NCBI GenBank assembly: GCA_963920635.1
Contig: OY987300.1
Location: forward strand, 57,247,415-57,311,414
Direction of reading: 5' to 3'
From: Pseudeuparius sepicola
Lineage: Eukaryota > Arthropoda > Insecta > Coleoptera > Anthribidae
Length of the DNA: 64,000 nt
This document shows positions 9,072 through 22,850 of this stretch, in pieces. Under the pieces are notes generated by a model. That model was given only the letters and a program-made list of their open reading frames with translations. It searched no databases and was not told the DNA's origin. Made by a program: the position numbers and the translations under genes. Numbering within the stretch: position 1 is the stretch's first letter; every line of letters begins with the position of its first letter.

Positions 9072-12000
9072 AAGTCTAAATAATAATAGGTACACCTACT
9101 AATTTCTCAATTTTTTTTTGTAAATAATAAATAAGAAAGAGCATTAGTAGGAAAAATTACACCGACAAAATTGCAGTACACTGTCATCCCCTAACCGTTA
9201 GGGCCTAACGCAATATTTTTTAGTTATGGACCTTTTTTGGGTAATAATCGGTTAATTTGACCTTATTTGTTACAGAATTGTTTTTATTAACTTCACAAGT
9301 CAATCTATGGCTCACCGACAGAAAGGAAACTTAGAGTTTTTAGATTTTCAAAAAATCAATAATTTATCAGTCGGAATTTTTACCTGAAAATTTGCATATT
9401 ATGGCGGTAAAATGAAATTCCTAACTTTTTTCCAGAAAATAACAAATAAGAGCTATTGTGGCAATTTATTTTATTAAATATCATTTTTGACAGGTATATT
9501 AAATGGCGCCACGGCGATTATGGAAGCAGAGATGATCGCTCCAGAGTAGTTTCATCTCAGCCCAAATATAAAAAAATTCTCTGCGGTTCCAACTTTTTGG
9601 CGGGCACTGTATATACTAATTATTTGAAAACATTCCTTGATCCAGAATATAGGACTCAAAGGTCTCTATACCAAAGGAAATAAAGATTCACATTACTTTT
9701 GAGAGAAATTCTCTGTAAATATTTTTGCAACAAGATCCTATATAGAGATCTATTAATATTAATGTTGACCACAAATTTCCAGTTGTAACCAAAACCACTG
9801 TAGATGAAGATAAATCTGTACATATACCTACCTACCTACGAGTATATAATTTTCACATTTTTCAAAATTAGAATAACTTCACCATAATATAAATGTACCT
9901 ATGTGTTTAACTTATTTAGGTATAGAAAATATATAATTACATTTCTTCTTACTTTTTCTAGCGCTGATGAAACTATAAATATATAATCAAAAGGAAAGCT
10001 CGGAGTTTATAAAGAATAGTGTAGTTTCACTAATATGTTCATTTATAAAAGTCGATCAATCCGGCAGTGAATCTTTGCCTCAAATCTGTACAAACATGTA
10101 GATATATATGCTGTTGCCCTCTGTCCTCGTCGGCGTTCGTTGTCTTTATAATGCAAAAGCCCATAATCTGGGCCACGATGGGAGTTACCGCAACCCCATC
10201 TTGTCGCCCTTTACTTGGAACCGTGAAAATCCTGACTCTATACTTGTAATGCTTGTCTATGAATTGTTGGTGATATGTACCACCTACTAGAGTTGGGTGA
10301 CAGTTTCGATTCGATTTTTTAAGATTGAAAGTTTCGATTCCTTTTTTAAGATTGAATATAAGTATATCAAAATTATCACTAGAATCCCCCGGCTTACCCG
10401 GCATTATATGTACAGTCGCGGCCAATTTGAACTTGCGTAAGACCGACTGAATTCTATGCCTAAATGAGGGACATCCGGCGACATCCCGCAACACCGCCTT
10501 TTCCCGCCCTGCACATCGCCGACGGTGAAGGGAAGGAAGACGAAATCCTCAAAATGAATTTATTTTCTTGAAATCGGCAGTAAAGTGTCCCAAAATCGTC
10601 ATTAAAAGCTCAGAAATCGGCACTGAAGTAACCCATTATTGTACGATTTTTTCAATAAGTAGTCCTTGGCGAGATGTAAACATCAAACGTCAGACGCGGA
10701 GCCATCGCCCGTCAAAAGTGACCAAATATTCAAAACCCGGTCAATAAAGGCCCATTTAACTATTCGTACACATTGCGAAATTGTTACCTATAACAGCGCA
10801 ATCTATCAGTATAAATATTTTAGTAGGTTTGAATATCAATAGATTTATTATGGAGGCTGCACAACGAGCAGCAGTTTGGTTTTTCTGTTCACTCATGTGG
10901 TTTATTTGCCTCGGCCAGAGGCCTCGGCAACTAAATTCCACATGAATCATAAAAAGTTGAACTTCAGTGCCTTGATACATAAATAACTATTATTTCACTG
11001 AAATCTAAAAACGCCCCTAACATTTTAGAATTTTAATTTCATATTCCATTGGTTACAACAAATATTTTTTGATATTGCATCATCGTCTGTTTATCACGCG
11101 ATACACAAATTCAAGTTAAATAAATTTATAACGGAACATTTAAAAAATGGTAAAAGGTGGTATACTTATAATGTTTTACATCATTTTAACCGCAACATAA
11201 TAGGCATAGTAGATTTCAAAAATGTATAGGGCCTTCTAAATAATATAAGTTTGATTATTAACTTTTGTATTTGCCATTTTTTGCATGACCGAAAAACAAA
11301 AAAAATAAGGGGGCCGAAATCTTAAGTGACTCTATGCATAACTTTTTTTAATAAACTCTTATCGTGGCATTTACGAATAAATGTGAAAGTAAGCCAATTA
11401 GGTATTTTAAGATTAGTAATATCAAAAGTACTTACCTGCCTAATCAAGTTACGGGCCTGGAGAGCTTTAAATTTTAAAAGTGGCGCACTAATATTTCTAC
11501 AAGATCAAATGTTGGCAGTTGCAACTCCAAAAATAAATCGTATTAAGTTAAATAAAAAATGTATCTATATCAAACCGTTAAAAAAGTTTTCCTTCTGACG
11601 AACATTTAAACGATTTAGAAATTGCGATCCTTGTTATTATTGCAGACTTGTAGTTTAATAATTTAAATCCGTCCATGTCAATGTAGGTTCATGTGATCCA
11701 TCCATTCAAGAGCAACAAGCAACACCACTCTAATTTCTTTATATCTATAATTTTTAGAAAATTGTATTATTTGTGTGTTGCACTAATTTTCGTTTTTATT
11801 GATATAATTTCAAATAACATAGGTATAGCTAAACTGAACATTTTGTAGTAATATAATTGGAAAGCAGAAAACGGCGAATATTGGTTTATATTTCAAAGAT
11901 ACCCTCTTGGATGCGGCGCCTGTGAACATAGGTTATGAATATATAGACAAAAGAGTAAAATTAACTTTTAAAGGGGTCAAGTAGAATGTCAAGGATTTAA

Positions 12001-12539
12001 GCCTATTATATCCGGCCTAATCAATATTTAATTCTATACAATGGAACAAAATGTAAAACTATGAATAGATTTTTGTCCTGCCGGTATGCTAGCCGAAATT
12101 TTAAAATGTAATTGACTGGATTGTATTTATTTTAGGCTTAAACGAAATTAATTTATCTATATAAGGGAAATTACAAAATGGATAATACCTATAACTGCAT
12201 AAAAATGACAAATATTAATATTTCTCAAAAATTAATTAGAAACTAAAATTTGTACCTGATAACTGTAATGGGTTTTACTTTATTTTTTTTAATAATATTT
12301 TGCTTTTGCCGAGTGCGTAACAAAATACACTATTTTGCTCTAAGTGTTACTTAGGTATAGGGTAGGCAAACAGAGTTAAAGTGGCGATTTAAATGAGTTG
12401 ATTTAGGCCTATGAATGTCTTTATTTAATCCACTCGTTTTCACGTTTAGGTGTTATTATCAACCCGTTATTCATGAGCATGATATACAGCGTCTTAATTA
12501 CAAAGTTGCTAGTTAGTGGCCCTTAAAACAATCGAAAAA
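9072..12539. other. AT-rich DNA without supported gene
   Basis: The longest frame is 151 codons on the minus strand (10039-10494). It has no domain I recognise, no signal or splice support, and lies in a locally GC-richer patch (about 10390-10740), so I treat it as chance. The rest is AT-rich filler with 'ttaggtatag/acctacct' tracts near 9825-9845 and 9900-9925. Confidence 0.45.
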
Positions 12540-12990
12540 ATTATCTCTAACGGAAACGAACCTGAGTCACATTAAACACCACCTACGACGGCAATAAATT
12601 TTGGCCACCTTGAGTTTTAGGCGCGGACGAATCGGCCATCGTTCGGCCCAGACTAGTTCCGTTGCGCGCCTATCTCCTCGGAATGAAGCGACGAAGAAAC
12701 TCGGCGCCCAGGCCGAAACTGGTCACGGAAGTCTCTGCTCCGAAGAAGTTATGCACCGCGTAACCGCCAATAGGGCCCCAAAAATTGCGAGTTTTCCACT
12801 GCGCGTCGGTTTCCTTGCACCGCATTTTAAATGGAAAATATATGTTGGTGTAGCGTGTGCCGATCAAGCACCGTGTTATGGGCTCAGTTATAACCTGATT
12901 GTGGTCGCGAAAGGAACGCTATACATATCTCAGTCGACGGTTATTTTTATGCTCGATAGTTGGCTGTGCTCGCGGCGTCTGTGATTTGTT
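12540..12990. promoter_or_regulatory. GC-rich island, possible regulatory module
   Basis: Sharply bounded GC-rich block in AT-rich DNA, non-repetitive. It contains GACGGCAATAAATTTTGGCC at 12587-12606 (a CAATAAA motif, Caudal/Abd-B type). Open frames of 127 codons (+) and 65 codons (-) overlap each other here. That is what stop-poor GC-rich DNA gives by chance, and neither resembles a protein family. Confidence 0.25.
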
Positions 12991-15900
12991 TGTTGTGGTT
13001 TTTTTTTTTTTTCAAGTTTGTTTATTCTGCCTCTTATTGGGTTGGAGTTAAGATTTAAGGTCTGCGCCACACCGCACCGTGAACGTCTCTTGAATATGTT
13101 TGTTTTGGACATTTCCTAAGGTAAATTTTTACTATGTATTATCTCTAAAGCTATTTTCGGCCTAAAAAGCGATATAAGTTACCCGTCTGTCAACAAAAAG
13201 GCTTAAATTACTTGAAGTATGCTATAAATACGCCTCCTGAGAGTTCCGTCGGATCACGATAGTTATGGGAGTGTGCGTTTGACGTACCCTCTCGTCCTCC
13301 AGCCCAATTTTTCTTCCCAACGTTTTGCTTGTGTTCCTGAGTTCCTTATATAAATCTTGCGGATGATATACACCCTCCTGCTTGAGTTTAGTAATTATTT
13401 TCGGTAAGAATATTTTCAGAAAAGCAATACAAAAGGCTAGTGGTGGAATAATTTATATCAAAAACTATATAATAATAAATAGAAGAGCATTAAAGAGTAT
13501 ATGCTTTAAAAAATTATAATTTTACTGATCATAGCATAACTTTTATTTTATAGTTTTTTTATACAGATGCCTTTTCTTTCCTTTTATCTTTTGCTTCTCG
13601 AGTTACTTTATCTTTTGCTTTAAGGAATTATTAAGCAGTTTAAACAAGTTCTCTAAAAACCGTGTTTCCGCATGCGCACTTCAGGCACTGACAAAATATC
13701 TGGGGATATTCATGGTGTCTCAAAATAAGAAAATGTAGGTCACAGCTGATCAACAGCTTCCTGACCATTTTGTTTTCTTGCGACTTGCGGTGTAGATATT
13801 TTTGGAAGTGCGATAAGTATACTTTTATCTCCTAGTTACATTTTGCTTTTAAAAGATGCTATCATGACAACAGGAGCATGCGCACACCCTTTAAATTTCT
13901 TAATTATAAAGAAAAACTTGAAAGTTAGGATGTCTTAAATTGAAATAAAATTTAAAGATAAGAAATAAAAGTTATAAGTATAAACACCTAGGTACATTAC
14001 TTTCTATGTATTTTTATTTGATTTTTAAAGTTAATGTAAAATACCAAAATCAAGAAAAGGCATCATAAAACCAATCAAACAGTTGTTAAACCACAGAGCA
14101 AATAGCTGCATTATAGTTACCTTCCCAATAAAAGATTCAAAAACGAAACAGTATAGTTAGCTATAAAAATGGCGTTGATAAATTTTCTCCATTTTGATTA
14201 AAATTTATCCAATCATAAACACCACAATAATTATTAAAAGAAAGCTGTAGCAAGCGATTTACGATCTGATAAACGGGGACAACTCAGGTCATTTTAATGC
14301 CTTTCGGAAAGGTGTTATCTGAGCTTTGCCATAGAACCTAGAAGTAGATTCTTCTATGACTTTGCTAGATTGGTGGTATAAAAAGTGGAAAATTCGTTAT
14401 TGAAATTTTTGATTGACAGTAAATTTTATTTGATTTTATAAGCACACCTGCCACAAAATAAATTTAATGTATAGGCATAGTTATATTTATTTCTCATTAA
14501 TTATTGTATTCACTCTTTAAGGAAAATCTCTACCCAGAAAACACTAAGAATTTTTTATAAAAGGTAATGTATTTACTACAAGAAACTTATCGCATTTTTG
14601 AAGCAAAGCTTGTCACATGAATAATTATTGAACTGTTCTTTTTTTGATAAAATAGTGATTTGGATAAAAATAGATTTAATGACTTAATTTCTTTTTTAAA
14701 TTCTCTCTAAAATTAAATGATAATATTATAGACTGTGCCTAGCTTGTAATTTTTAATTTGATAATTTATATACTTATACTTAGTGCAAATAAAATGTAGG
14801 TACCTATTGTTTGTGTATAGGTATAACGTTTGTTATTCCGTTGAAAAAAAAAACAAGGTAGAAACTTAAGAAGTGTTAAAATTGAATATTGTTCTCTGCC
14901 CGAGAAATGAATGAAGAAGTTATCTTATCATTAAAAATAAAATATAACAAACAAATAACAAATCCAGTCAAGTTCAAGAAACTATCCTTCATTCCGCGCG
15001 TTATATTAAATACCAGTGCTGGGTGCGCTGTGGTCTCTATTTATTACAAGAGTAATTTACATTAACATAAGCAAACATATTTTTCTCGCGTGCATAATAC
15101 TCTTATGGGAGATTAACGGGACTTTTTCTAGCCTAGACAACAGCTGTATTTGGCCGAGCCATTTAAATAAGGAAAGATGCTTCGGACGGTTGTAACACTA
15201 AGCGGTCTCCTTTTTAATCATTATGTCTTCAGTAAAACTCAGTTGCAGTTGTAAAACTGCCATAAAAATCTTTTGTTGGAATTCATTGCAGTTTTTTGTG
15301 CAGGTGCTGTAAATAGGCGACAGGTCGGTATCTAACTATTTACTTTCTGAAGTGTCTGCTTATATGTTTAGACGGTAGGTATCAAATGCCGGGAATTACT
15401 TATCTCAAGAACATTAGCCGTCGATTGAATTAATTGACAGCCTTATGAATAATATGAGATGCAAGATAGACATTTTAAGTAGTCACGAAATGTTCGGAGA
15501 CAAGAGAAATATTAATTATTTTTACAGTTATAGGAGCGTGTGAATTCTTCTGGATAATGCATTAGTTACCAACTTTAGTTTCAATACCACTTTGGTTATA
15601 TCGACTGAGTCTGTATCGTAATCTGTTCGAAAGTTTGCATAAAAACGCATACACAGATCCCATTTTTTCTCTCAAACTTTGTACTTCCCTGTTTTGAACA
15701 TAATGAACCGATTTAGCCGTTAAAAACATTTCGACTTGAATCTGAGTTTCTTCCGGATGGATCCTGCGTCAGCGAAACTTCTCGTTCCAAGATTTCGTCG
15801 TCGATTGCACGGGACATCCTCAGGGCACGACGATCACACTGAGACTGAACATTTTGACTTTTTTGCCGAGACTACATTCACTCATGTAGTGGAATTTCAA

Positions 15901-18289
15901 TGGGCAATATCTCAGAAAAAGACATATTAAAAATCCCTCGAATCCGTTTCGGTGGTAGGGAAGAGGAACCAGAATAGCCTAAGTACAATCTAAATTGGGT
16001 AATCGATGGATCAAAAGTAGGGGGGGGGGGTGTTATATAAAAGAGCGAAGTGGGGGCGGGCGAGGCTTAAGGGGCTGGATCGGGGGTGTCACTCACCATT
16101 TGGTTTTCCCTTCCCCCTCGAAACTTTTCAGCCTAAACCTATACATTGTGGATTAAGAAAAAATACAACAAACATCCTAATCTTTGTATTGATTTTAACA
16201 AAGAACTCTATCAATGAGATACAGTTCAAGGGCAAACTGCTTAATCCAAAATAAAACAACTAAGTCAATATCCACATTATAAAAATATTAGCCCTTCCAG
16301 AAGATACTGTGTTTAGATTATTATCCACTTTTAATCTTCAAAGTAAATTAAATGTAAAAACATTGTATACATTTCTATGAGTTTATTGTTTGTATCGATT
16401 GTTTATTCTTTTTCCTGCATTCTACAGAATAATAATTGTAGTTGCACTAGTATCAATATTCATCAATAACCATTAACGAATGGCCGTCCCTCAAATAGGA
16501 ATGTTTAGAGAATGGTACTTATATAAAATTCTCATGTTTTTGAAATATTTTTTCTCAAAGAATTTGCCACCGATTTAATCAGATAAAACAATGCGAAATT
16601 TAGTCTTAAAATATTGAAACAAAAAATATTTTGAAAAATCGAATTGTTACTGGTAAAGGTAAAGGTAAAATCTAAAGCACTTGTGATAACTCAGTTTGTG
16701 CTTCTTAATAGGTGTAGTACATATTAAAGATCTGCCAATTGGTGGATCTTTAGTGCTGGCGGACTTCTATCCACTGCCTATTTTTAAACAATAATAGTTG
16801 GAGAGACAGTAGAATCACAGAAATGCTGCAGACATTTAAATTGGTTAAATGTAGAAAATTGTTTGAAATTAATTTTTTTTTATATCTACCCATAAAATAA
16901 ATTTGAATCTTGCAGCCCCATACATATTATGAAAATTTTTATTTTAAAAAATTAATGAATTGCATGACTACAATACAAGAGGAAACAAGGCTTTTATGCT
17001 GTAAAGGTGTACAGAAATTATTTTTTTAAAGAAATATTATAATTACACAGGGTGATTCAGACATGATGAAAAAAATGTTAACCACACAATAAGGCAGGCC
17101 CACTAAAAAGGGAAAAAAACGAAGTTCAAAACTTGGGGCAAATCGAACTTATTCTAGCATTTTAAATATGTTGAGAAAATGTTTTAATCCCTAACCATTT
17201 ACATGAGAAATTTTCGCGAGTTTCCGCATGCACAATACTCCTAGTTTTTAAATTACACCAGTAAATTACTACCAGTAATACTCAAACTCTAATAACTGTG
17301 TTATATCCGTTTTGCACATTTTCGGTTTTTGATAAACCATAGCCTGCTGACTATAGTACAGGGCAAGTCAGTTATATTCTACAAGTGATAGAAAACCATA
17401 AAATATGACTATCTTGTAGTATAAGTTTTTATCCACAGCCGCTTCAATTTCGAGATACAGTGTGTTTAATTTTCCATAAATTTTTGAATTTAATTTTTTA
17501 TTTTTCTAACCCTTAAAGATATTTAAACAAAATTTGGTACACAACATACACTGATCGAGTGTCATAAAATGTGATAATACCAAGTTCCCCACATAGCCAG
17601 AGGCGGAGATATATTTGTTTTCTCTAAGAATATACTAATACGGCCCTTTACAGATTTTTTTATGTACTTTTTTTATTAAAAGCAAAAACTGTTGACTTTT
17701 TTTGTATCTCACGGAAAATTTTATTTTTCAAAATATCTTGTAAGAGTGAATAGTTAATTCACATTAGGTTTGAGCATATACTCCCTCTGTATTGATATTA
17801 ATTTTAGCTATACTGGGTGTTTTGTTTCAATCACCCAATTTTGATTGTCATTTCACTCAGAAATTTAACTCAATTTTTGTTCACACTCTAGATTTTTTAC
17901 TTTATAATAGAAACACTAAAAGGAACACAATGTGAACAGGTAATTTAATATGTGTTTTTGTATTAACCGATTTAAGAAAACGATTAGCTACTTTGGGGGG
18001 GGGGGTGATTTTATTACCAGTTCCCTTCTTATGTAAGATAATTTTCGATTTTATTAAAAGTTCTGAAATTTAGCGTAATAACAAGCCATATCCATGTAAT
18101 TGTTTAAAATTGTTCTTGTCTATTAGTCTATGTTAATTTCTTATTTGTAGGTGCGTATATATTAAAAAAATTGTAGGTACTTCGTATTCTGATATTTTCG
18201 ACTACATATTTTTGAGAACAGACCAAACATTGATCATTCGGCACTTTTAAGATCACCTCCACGCGCCCTATCGTATACTAGCGAAATAT
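12991..18289. other. AT-rich DNA with simple G-runs and decayed repeats
   Basis: No recognisable gene. There are poly-G runs at about 16021-16030 and 17995-18006. A CACAGGGTGATTCAGACATG terminus occurs at about 17047. TACTGGGTGTTTTG at about 17813 may be the edge of another repeat. Three copies of GGTAAA(G) lie in tandem near 16653-16670. The small frames at 15736-15930 and 16030-16254 are not recognisable. Confidence 0.4.
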
Positions 18290-18790
18290 TCAGAATAGCG
18301 GGCTTCGACCGGAGCGCCGACCCGACGCTCCATAACTCCGCCGCCCCTAAATCACCGCCGCCCTAATCGCTTAATAAAGAGTCAATAATGCACCTACGAT
18401 ACACACCGGCCGTATTTCACACGCGGATACGTTCTCCTCGACAAATCCGGCCATAAATCGGCCGGTTAGTAAAATCCGCGTGGCCATCGTAATGAATGTA
18501 AAGCAAATAGTCTAATTGAGGACCCGCGTGAGGGGGGGCCCATGTGCGCGCAGGCCGGACCGACCGGCGGAGTCCGTAAATTTGCAGCGCGCGCCCGCCG
18601 GGTCGCCTCGGCATTAAACGCTGGAAAACGAAGCAAAACCCTCTAGATTTATTTCGGGATACGCCGCGGATCTTTGAGTTCCATTTGGGGACGGTCTCCG
18701 GTGACCGTTTTCAACTCATTTGTTACCCGTACCCCCTGCCCCTAATAAATTGGACCGCCGGCATTATGCAAATGAAGTACGAGAATGGAT
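18290..18790. promoter_or_regulatory. GC-rich island with homeodomain/POU-type motifs
   Basis: A GC-rich block containing CCGGCCATAAATCGGCCGG at about 18449-18467 (GCCATAAATC, a posterior-Hox/Caudal-type site inside a near-palindrome), GTCTAATTGAGG (TAATTG core) and a perfect octamer ATGCAAAT at 18766-18773 (POU-domain site). The clustering of these motifs in unusually GC-rich, non-repetitive DNA suggests an enhancer. Inference from motifs only; each motif is short. Confidence 0.3.
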
Positions 18791-19082
18791 TACGCTGATA
18801 TTGCAGGAAATAATATATACTGAAAGCACCTGATTTCACATTCATCGGGCACAGCCGTACCAACATTGACTTACGGAATATAACACATATAACATGTTAG
18901 CATTAGAGAGTATATATTAATTATTGTTCTTGTAGGTTCCCCCAAAAATTATTCCTTACTCCCATATCCAGAACCTCTGCTGGGAGTTATCTCCCTCCAC
19001 CGATGTCTGCGCCACCTGGCATATGACATTCAGACGTGGTGTCCTTAAATTATAATTCAGACTATAACCAACAACCAACATA

Positions 19083-19296
19083 CCGTACTTTCACCGTTTT
19101 AGTATACATAGGGCGGAGCCGCCGTGTATTCGGCTAGGTTCGTCAGTCGTTGGCGGGGGGCGGGGCGTGTTTTTTGCTCGCAAAACTCGACTCATAAGCG
19201 GTGCGGGACTACTGTGTACTCCCCCGCCAACGACTGACAAACCTAGCTGGACTCTCGGCCTATTTCCCTATGTCTACCAAAACGGTGAAAGTACGG
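19083..19296. mobile_element. MITE-like hairpin element
   Basis: CCGTACTTTCACCGTTTT at 19083-19100 is mirrored exactly by AAAACGGTGAAAGTACGG at 19279-19296. The inner arms are also complementary (GTCAGTCGTTGGCGGGGG against CCCCCGCCAACGACTGAC). The arms take up most of the 214-bp unit. The flanks are ...CATA| and |ATAT..., so the target duplication may be TA or ATA. No coding capacity. Confidence 0.65.
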
Positions 19297-21220
19297 ATAT
19301 CAAGCAAAAGAGGCTCGTACGGAACAACTCAGAATTGCTTCTGCCAGCTAAGGTAACTACAGAAATATCGAAACCCATTGAAATGATCCTTCATTCGCAA
19401 TAATAAGCTGCAAAATTTTGCTCGAAAAATCCAAACTGAAATCCACAAGTGATGGACAGCTATCGGTAGGATGTCTCCATTAATGTCGATGCTAATACTA
19501 CCGATTCTATCCGAAAAAGTTTCTAGATCTATATTGCAGTTTTTCCGTGGTTATCCTCAAATTTCTTCTCATATTTCTATACCTCAAATTTTATTTCTGG
19601 AATTACTATCATGGATCTTTGCTAATTCGAGGATAAGGGATTATGACATAGAGTAGACTCTGTCTAGTAAACTTTAACAGTGAACTTTGAACTCTAGATT
19701 TGAACCATGATCTCAATAGGTATCTATATCTACTCGTTTGAAAAATTAAAGAAACTTTTCTCGATTTTTCCTGATAGTAATGGTAATAATAATGATGTTA
19801 ATAATGGAGCATTATTACTTCTTTTCTAATTTCGATATATTAGATAGTAGTAGCTTGTTTCCTCCATACTTTTGTAAAAAAATTCATCACTTAAATATAA
19901 TTTTTAGAGTGAGGCTAACCAGAGATTCACTATATAGGTACCAACTTACGCGCTGATGTTCCACAGAAACAAGTTGTCAGCCGCGGACCGGCGATAAATC
20001 GTAACATTTTTTCCCCGCTGTAAACGTAAGGTCATGTTCAGTATATATAATATTTCACCTTAGCTGTTGGCACTCATATACAACCTTACAACGGAGCGCA
20101 TAAATCTAACACCTACATAATCTGAAGCTTTTTAAATATTTCAGGTTCGCTATGTAAGTCCGAGATATGTTTTATCTGAGGCGGTCTAAGATGCCTGACT
20201 ATGCATGTATTATTCACATGAAGCGAGATACTGGAAGGTGGATTGCAGGGATTAAAATGTAAACGTGAGTTATTGCTGCTTGGTACGCCAACAAACTTTC
20301 AGAAATTTTCCATGATCGCTGTACCGAAATGAAATATTATATTTGTAGACAGTCTTGTGTGTTGCGTGTCTGTTAAGCGGATTCTTCGGATATACAGTGG
20401 CTTTAAAGAAAAGCCACTGTCTTCTGATATAAACACACTAATGACGCTATTGATACATCTAAGATAATATACGTAGGTAGGTATATGTGAATTATACTAA
20501 TACTAGCAATATCCGACTATACACGGAGAAAAATCAATTCATAAAACAGTTTTGATAAGAATTCACTTATGACAGTTACTAAAAATTTTGTTACTGGTAT
20601 AAAATGAGTTGCAACTTTAATAATTTGGTTTTCTAAATAAATGAACACAGCTTTATTACCGCACAGCTTTTAACAAGTAATATTTTAAATTTCTACCTTT
20701 ATAATCCTCTTGTATATAAGATATTATTTCCAATAATATTGTTTTTAATATAAATAAAAGCGGGTTGATAACATAATTGTTTTATAGTCTCAAAAACGCA
20801 TTTTGCTGCGGCAGCTATAACGTGTAGCTGCAACACTGAAACTTTGCATAGCTGTTATAAAATATAATCCAAAATTGTGCGGAGTGGAGGAAATCTACGA
20901 GTTGGATGACCGGTCTCCCTTCATTGTTCCCGCATAGTTGTCCGATAGAATTATCCATAGATACTTACGCGTCGATACACTCTCTGAGAAAACTGTGCGA
21001 GAGTTCAAAGATACTGTGCACATTTAAGAAGTAGGTAATTAATTGATTGTGTTCTTTTTACGAAGCAAGAGGAACTATTTTATGAAAAATGAAGACACAT
21101 TGATACTCCGCCATCATCTACGTCTATACGCCAAGACGCCATAGTCGCCGGTTTTCGATTGTGACCGCCACCGATGTGGTATTGCCCCACCAGACTATAG
21201 TGCAGTAGAATCGCTGCATG
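19297..21220. other. AT-rich DNA without supported gene
   Basis: No recognisable coding sequence or transposon ends. A short GC-richer stretch at about 19975-20035 (GCCGCGGACCGGCGATAAATCG) resembles the larger islands in motif content. Confidence 0.4.
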
Positions 21221-21223
21221 GAC

Positions 21224-21560
21224 ATACAGGGTGTCTCATTTTGATCTGGAACACCTCTGTAACAATTTGAACTGGCTTCCGGGTCTTAACGAATTGTTTT
21301 TTGTATACAGGGCCCTCCTAGACGTAGTTATCAAACACTTTTCAATGACCATACGATTATTCCAGGGCCGGATTAAAAAATTTTTTGACCCAAATTTTCG
21401 AGTTAAGGTTTCAGCGTTTTTTTTATCGGAAATATGATAACGTGGCGTTAATCAGCGCCCCTCAAAACCCCCAGATTCCAAATTTCAAGAAATTATTCCC
21501 ACAAATTATGCTTTTTACACTATGTATCGCATGGGCGTAGAAGTTCTAGCCCGCATTTGA
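21224..21560 (+). repeat. Half of a fold-back repeat related to 30697-31856
   Basis: Starts TACAGGGTGTCTCATTTTGA at about 21224. Further on it shows the same succession of blocks as the left arm at 30697-31030: 'CCAGGGCCGG', a T-run followed by GACCC, then 'GTTAATCAG', then 'CCCCAAAACCCCCA-T/ATCCCAAATTT' (here CCTCAAAACCCCCAGATTCC). The block order and spacing are preserved while the sequence has diverged. The opposite arm was not found, so this looks like a truncated copy. Confidence 0.5.
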
Positions 21561-22359
21561 ATTTCTTCACCCATAAAATTATCTTTTTGAAAGTAATTTC
21601 AATAATTAAGCCTAATAATAATAATGAAAAATCGAGCTATAGACACACCGGGGCCACAAGAAAATTGCTTTATAACCGTGATATGAGACAAGATTATAGA
21701 GGCTATTAGAAAGGATAATTATTCCAATGCGGCAGTTTTATATTTTTAATAATTCGTTTTATAATGCTTAATAAGCATATATATTATATATAATATATAT
21801 AATGAATTGTAAGGGCAATATGACCAAATTACCAGAGCTATACACTAAATTAGTAAGCGATATAAAGCATTATTAAACCTGTAATAAAACACTAAGTATT
21901 GTGTAACTCTTGCCGAATTGCTACCATAAACTGTCTTAGCAATCCTTGTCATGTGAAGATAATGAGCATGAGTTGCTGTCCCAAATCGTATAAAATGATA
22001 TTTAATTTAATTAATTAATGAGATATCGCAGTCAGAACGTTACTTCTTGCTGGTTTTCTTTTGATTACATTTTGTGACTTGTTGTTTATTCGTCACCATC
22101 CGCAAATTGGGGTGCAACGATGTCTTAAGTACCCCATATTTGGCGATTTTCTCTCTTTATTTTAGGGTAAGTATCATTGCATTACCAACAACAATTTATA
22201 TACATATACCAAAAAACTTAAAGTACTTAGGTATTAAAGTCTCTCACCACGGAAAATGCATTTTTGGGTGCCGGCACGACTAGCTATAACAAGTTATATT
22301 ATAGTTTAGCTTGACCCTCATTGTAGGTCTTTAATAAAGTATAAGCCGGATATTAAAAA
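21561..22359. other. AT-rich DNA with an AT palindrome
   Basis: Holds an alternating AT palindrome (about 21776-21802). No supported gene. Confidence 0.4.
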
Positions 22360-22850
22360 ACTTTATGGCCACCAACCCGAACTCATTTTAAAATCACCGT
22401 AGGCCGCGTCCCAGAACGCCAGCCACATTAATATTCGCGGATCAGCGTTGGCTGGCGGTGCGGCTCTGAGCGCTGGAAGTTCATTCTAATTACGGCGTCG
22501 CATGGTTGTCGCGGCGTCGCCCATTCCGCAAAGTTTGCAGTAAATAAATCAGCTTATAAATCAGGCCCGCTAATGAAATACCTATATGACGCGGCTGAGG
22601 AGCGATAACTCACCGGGAAGTTACTGAATATGCCTGTGTAGCGCGCGGGAAGTTGCCGCCCGCGCGCCCCGCCGCCGTGTCTGCGAAACTTGAGGCTCCA
22701 CCATAATTGCGCTCCATAAATACGTATCAGATATGAGCAATTAGAAACTGGAGGCAGGGCTCCGTAGCTACCGCGCTAGCGCGTACATCCCCGTCTGATT
22801 TACGGCGTTGCAGAAATTAATAACTTCTCGGGCGGGAGAAAAATAGGAAG
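22360..22850. promoter_or_regulatory. GC-rich island, possible regulatory module
   Basis: Strongly GC-rich in its core (GCGCGCGGGAAG..., CCCGCGCGCCCCGCCGCC around 22640-22677) in AT-rich surroundings. It contains CTTTATGGCCACC (22360-22372), TCTAATTACGGCG (22485-22497), CTTATAAATCAGG and CTCCATAAATACG (22711-22723). These are repeated homeodomain-type cores (TAATTA, TTTATGG, CCATAAA). Function is inferred. Confidence 0.3.

Noticed and set aside
10039..10494. 151-codon minus-strand frame
   Set aside because: No recognisable domain, no splice or promoter support, partly in GC-richer DNA where stops are rarer.
12601..12984. 127-codon plus-strand frame with an overlapping minus-strand frame
   Set aside because: Both strands open over the same GC-rich island, which is a composition effect. 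No family resemblance.
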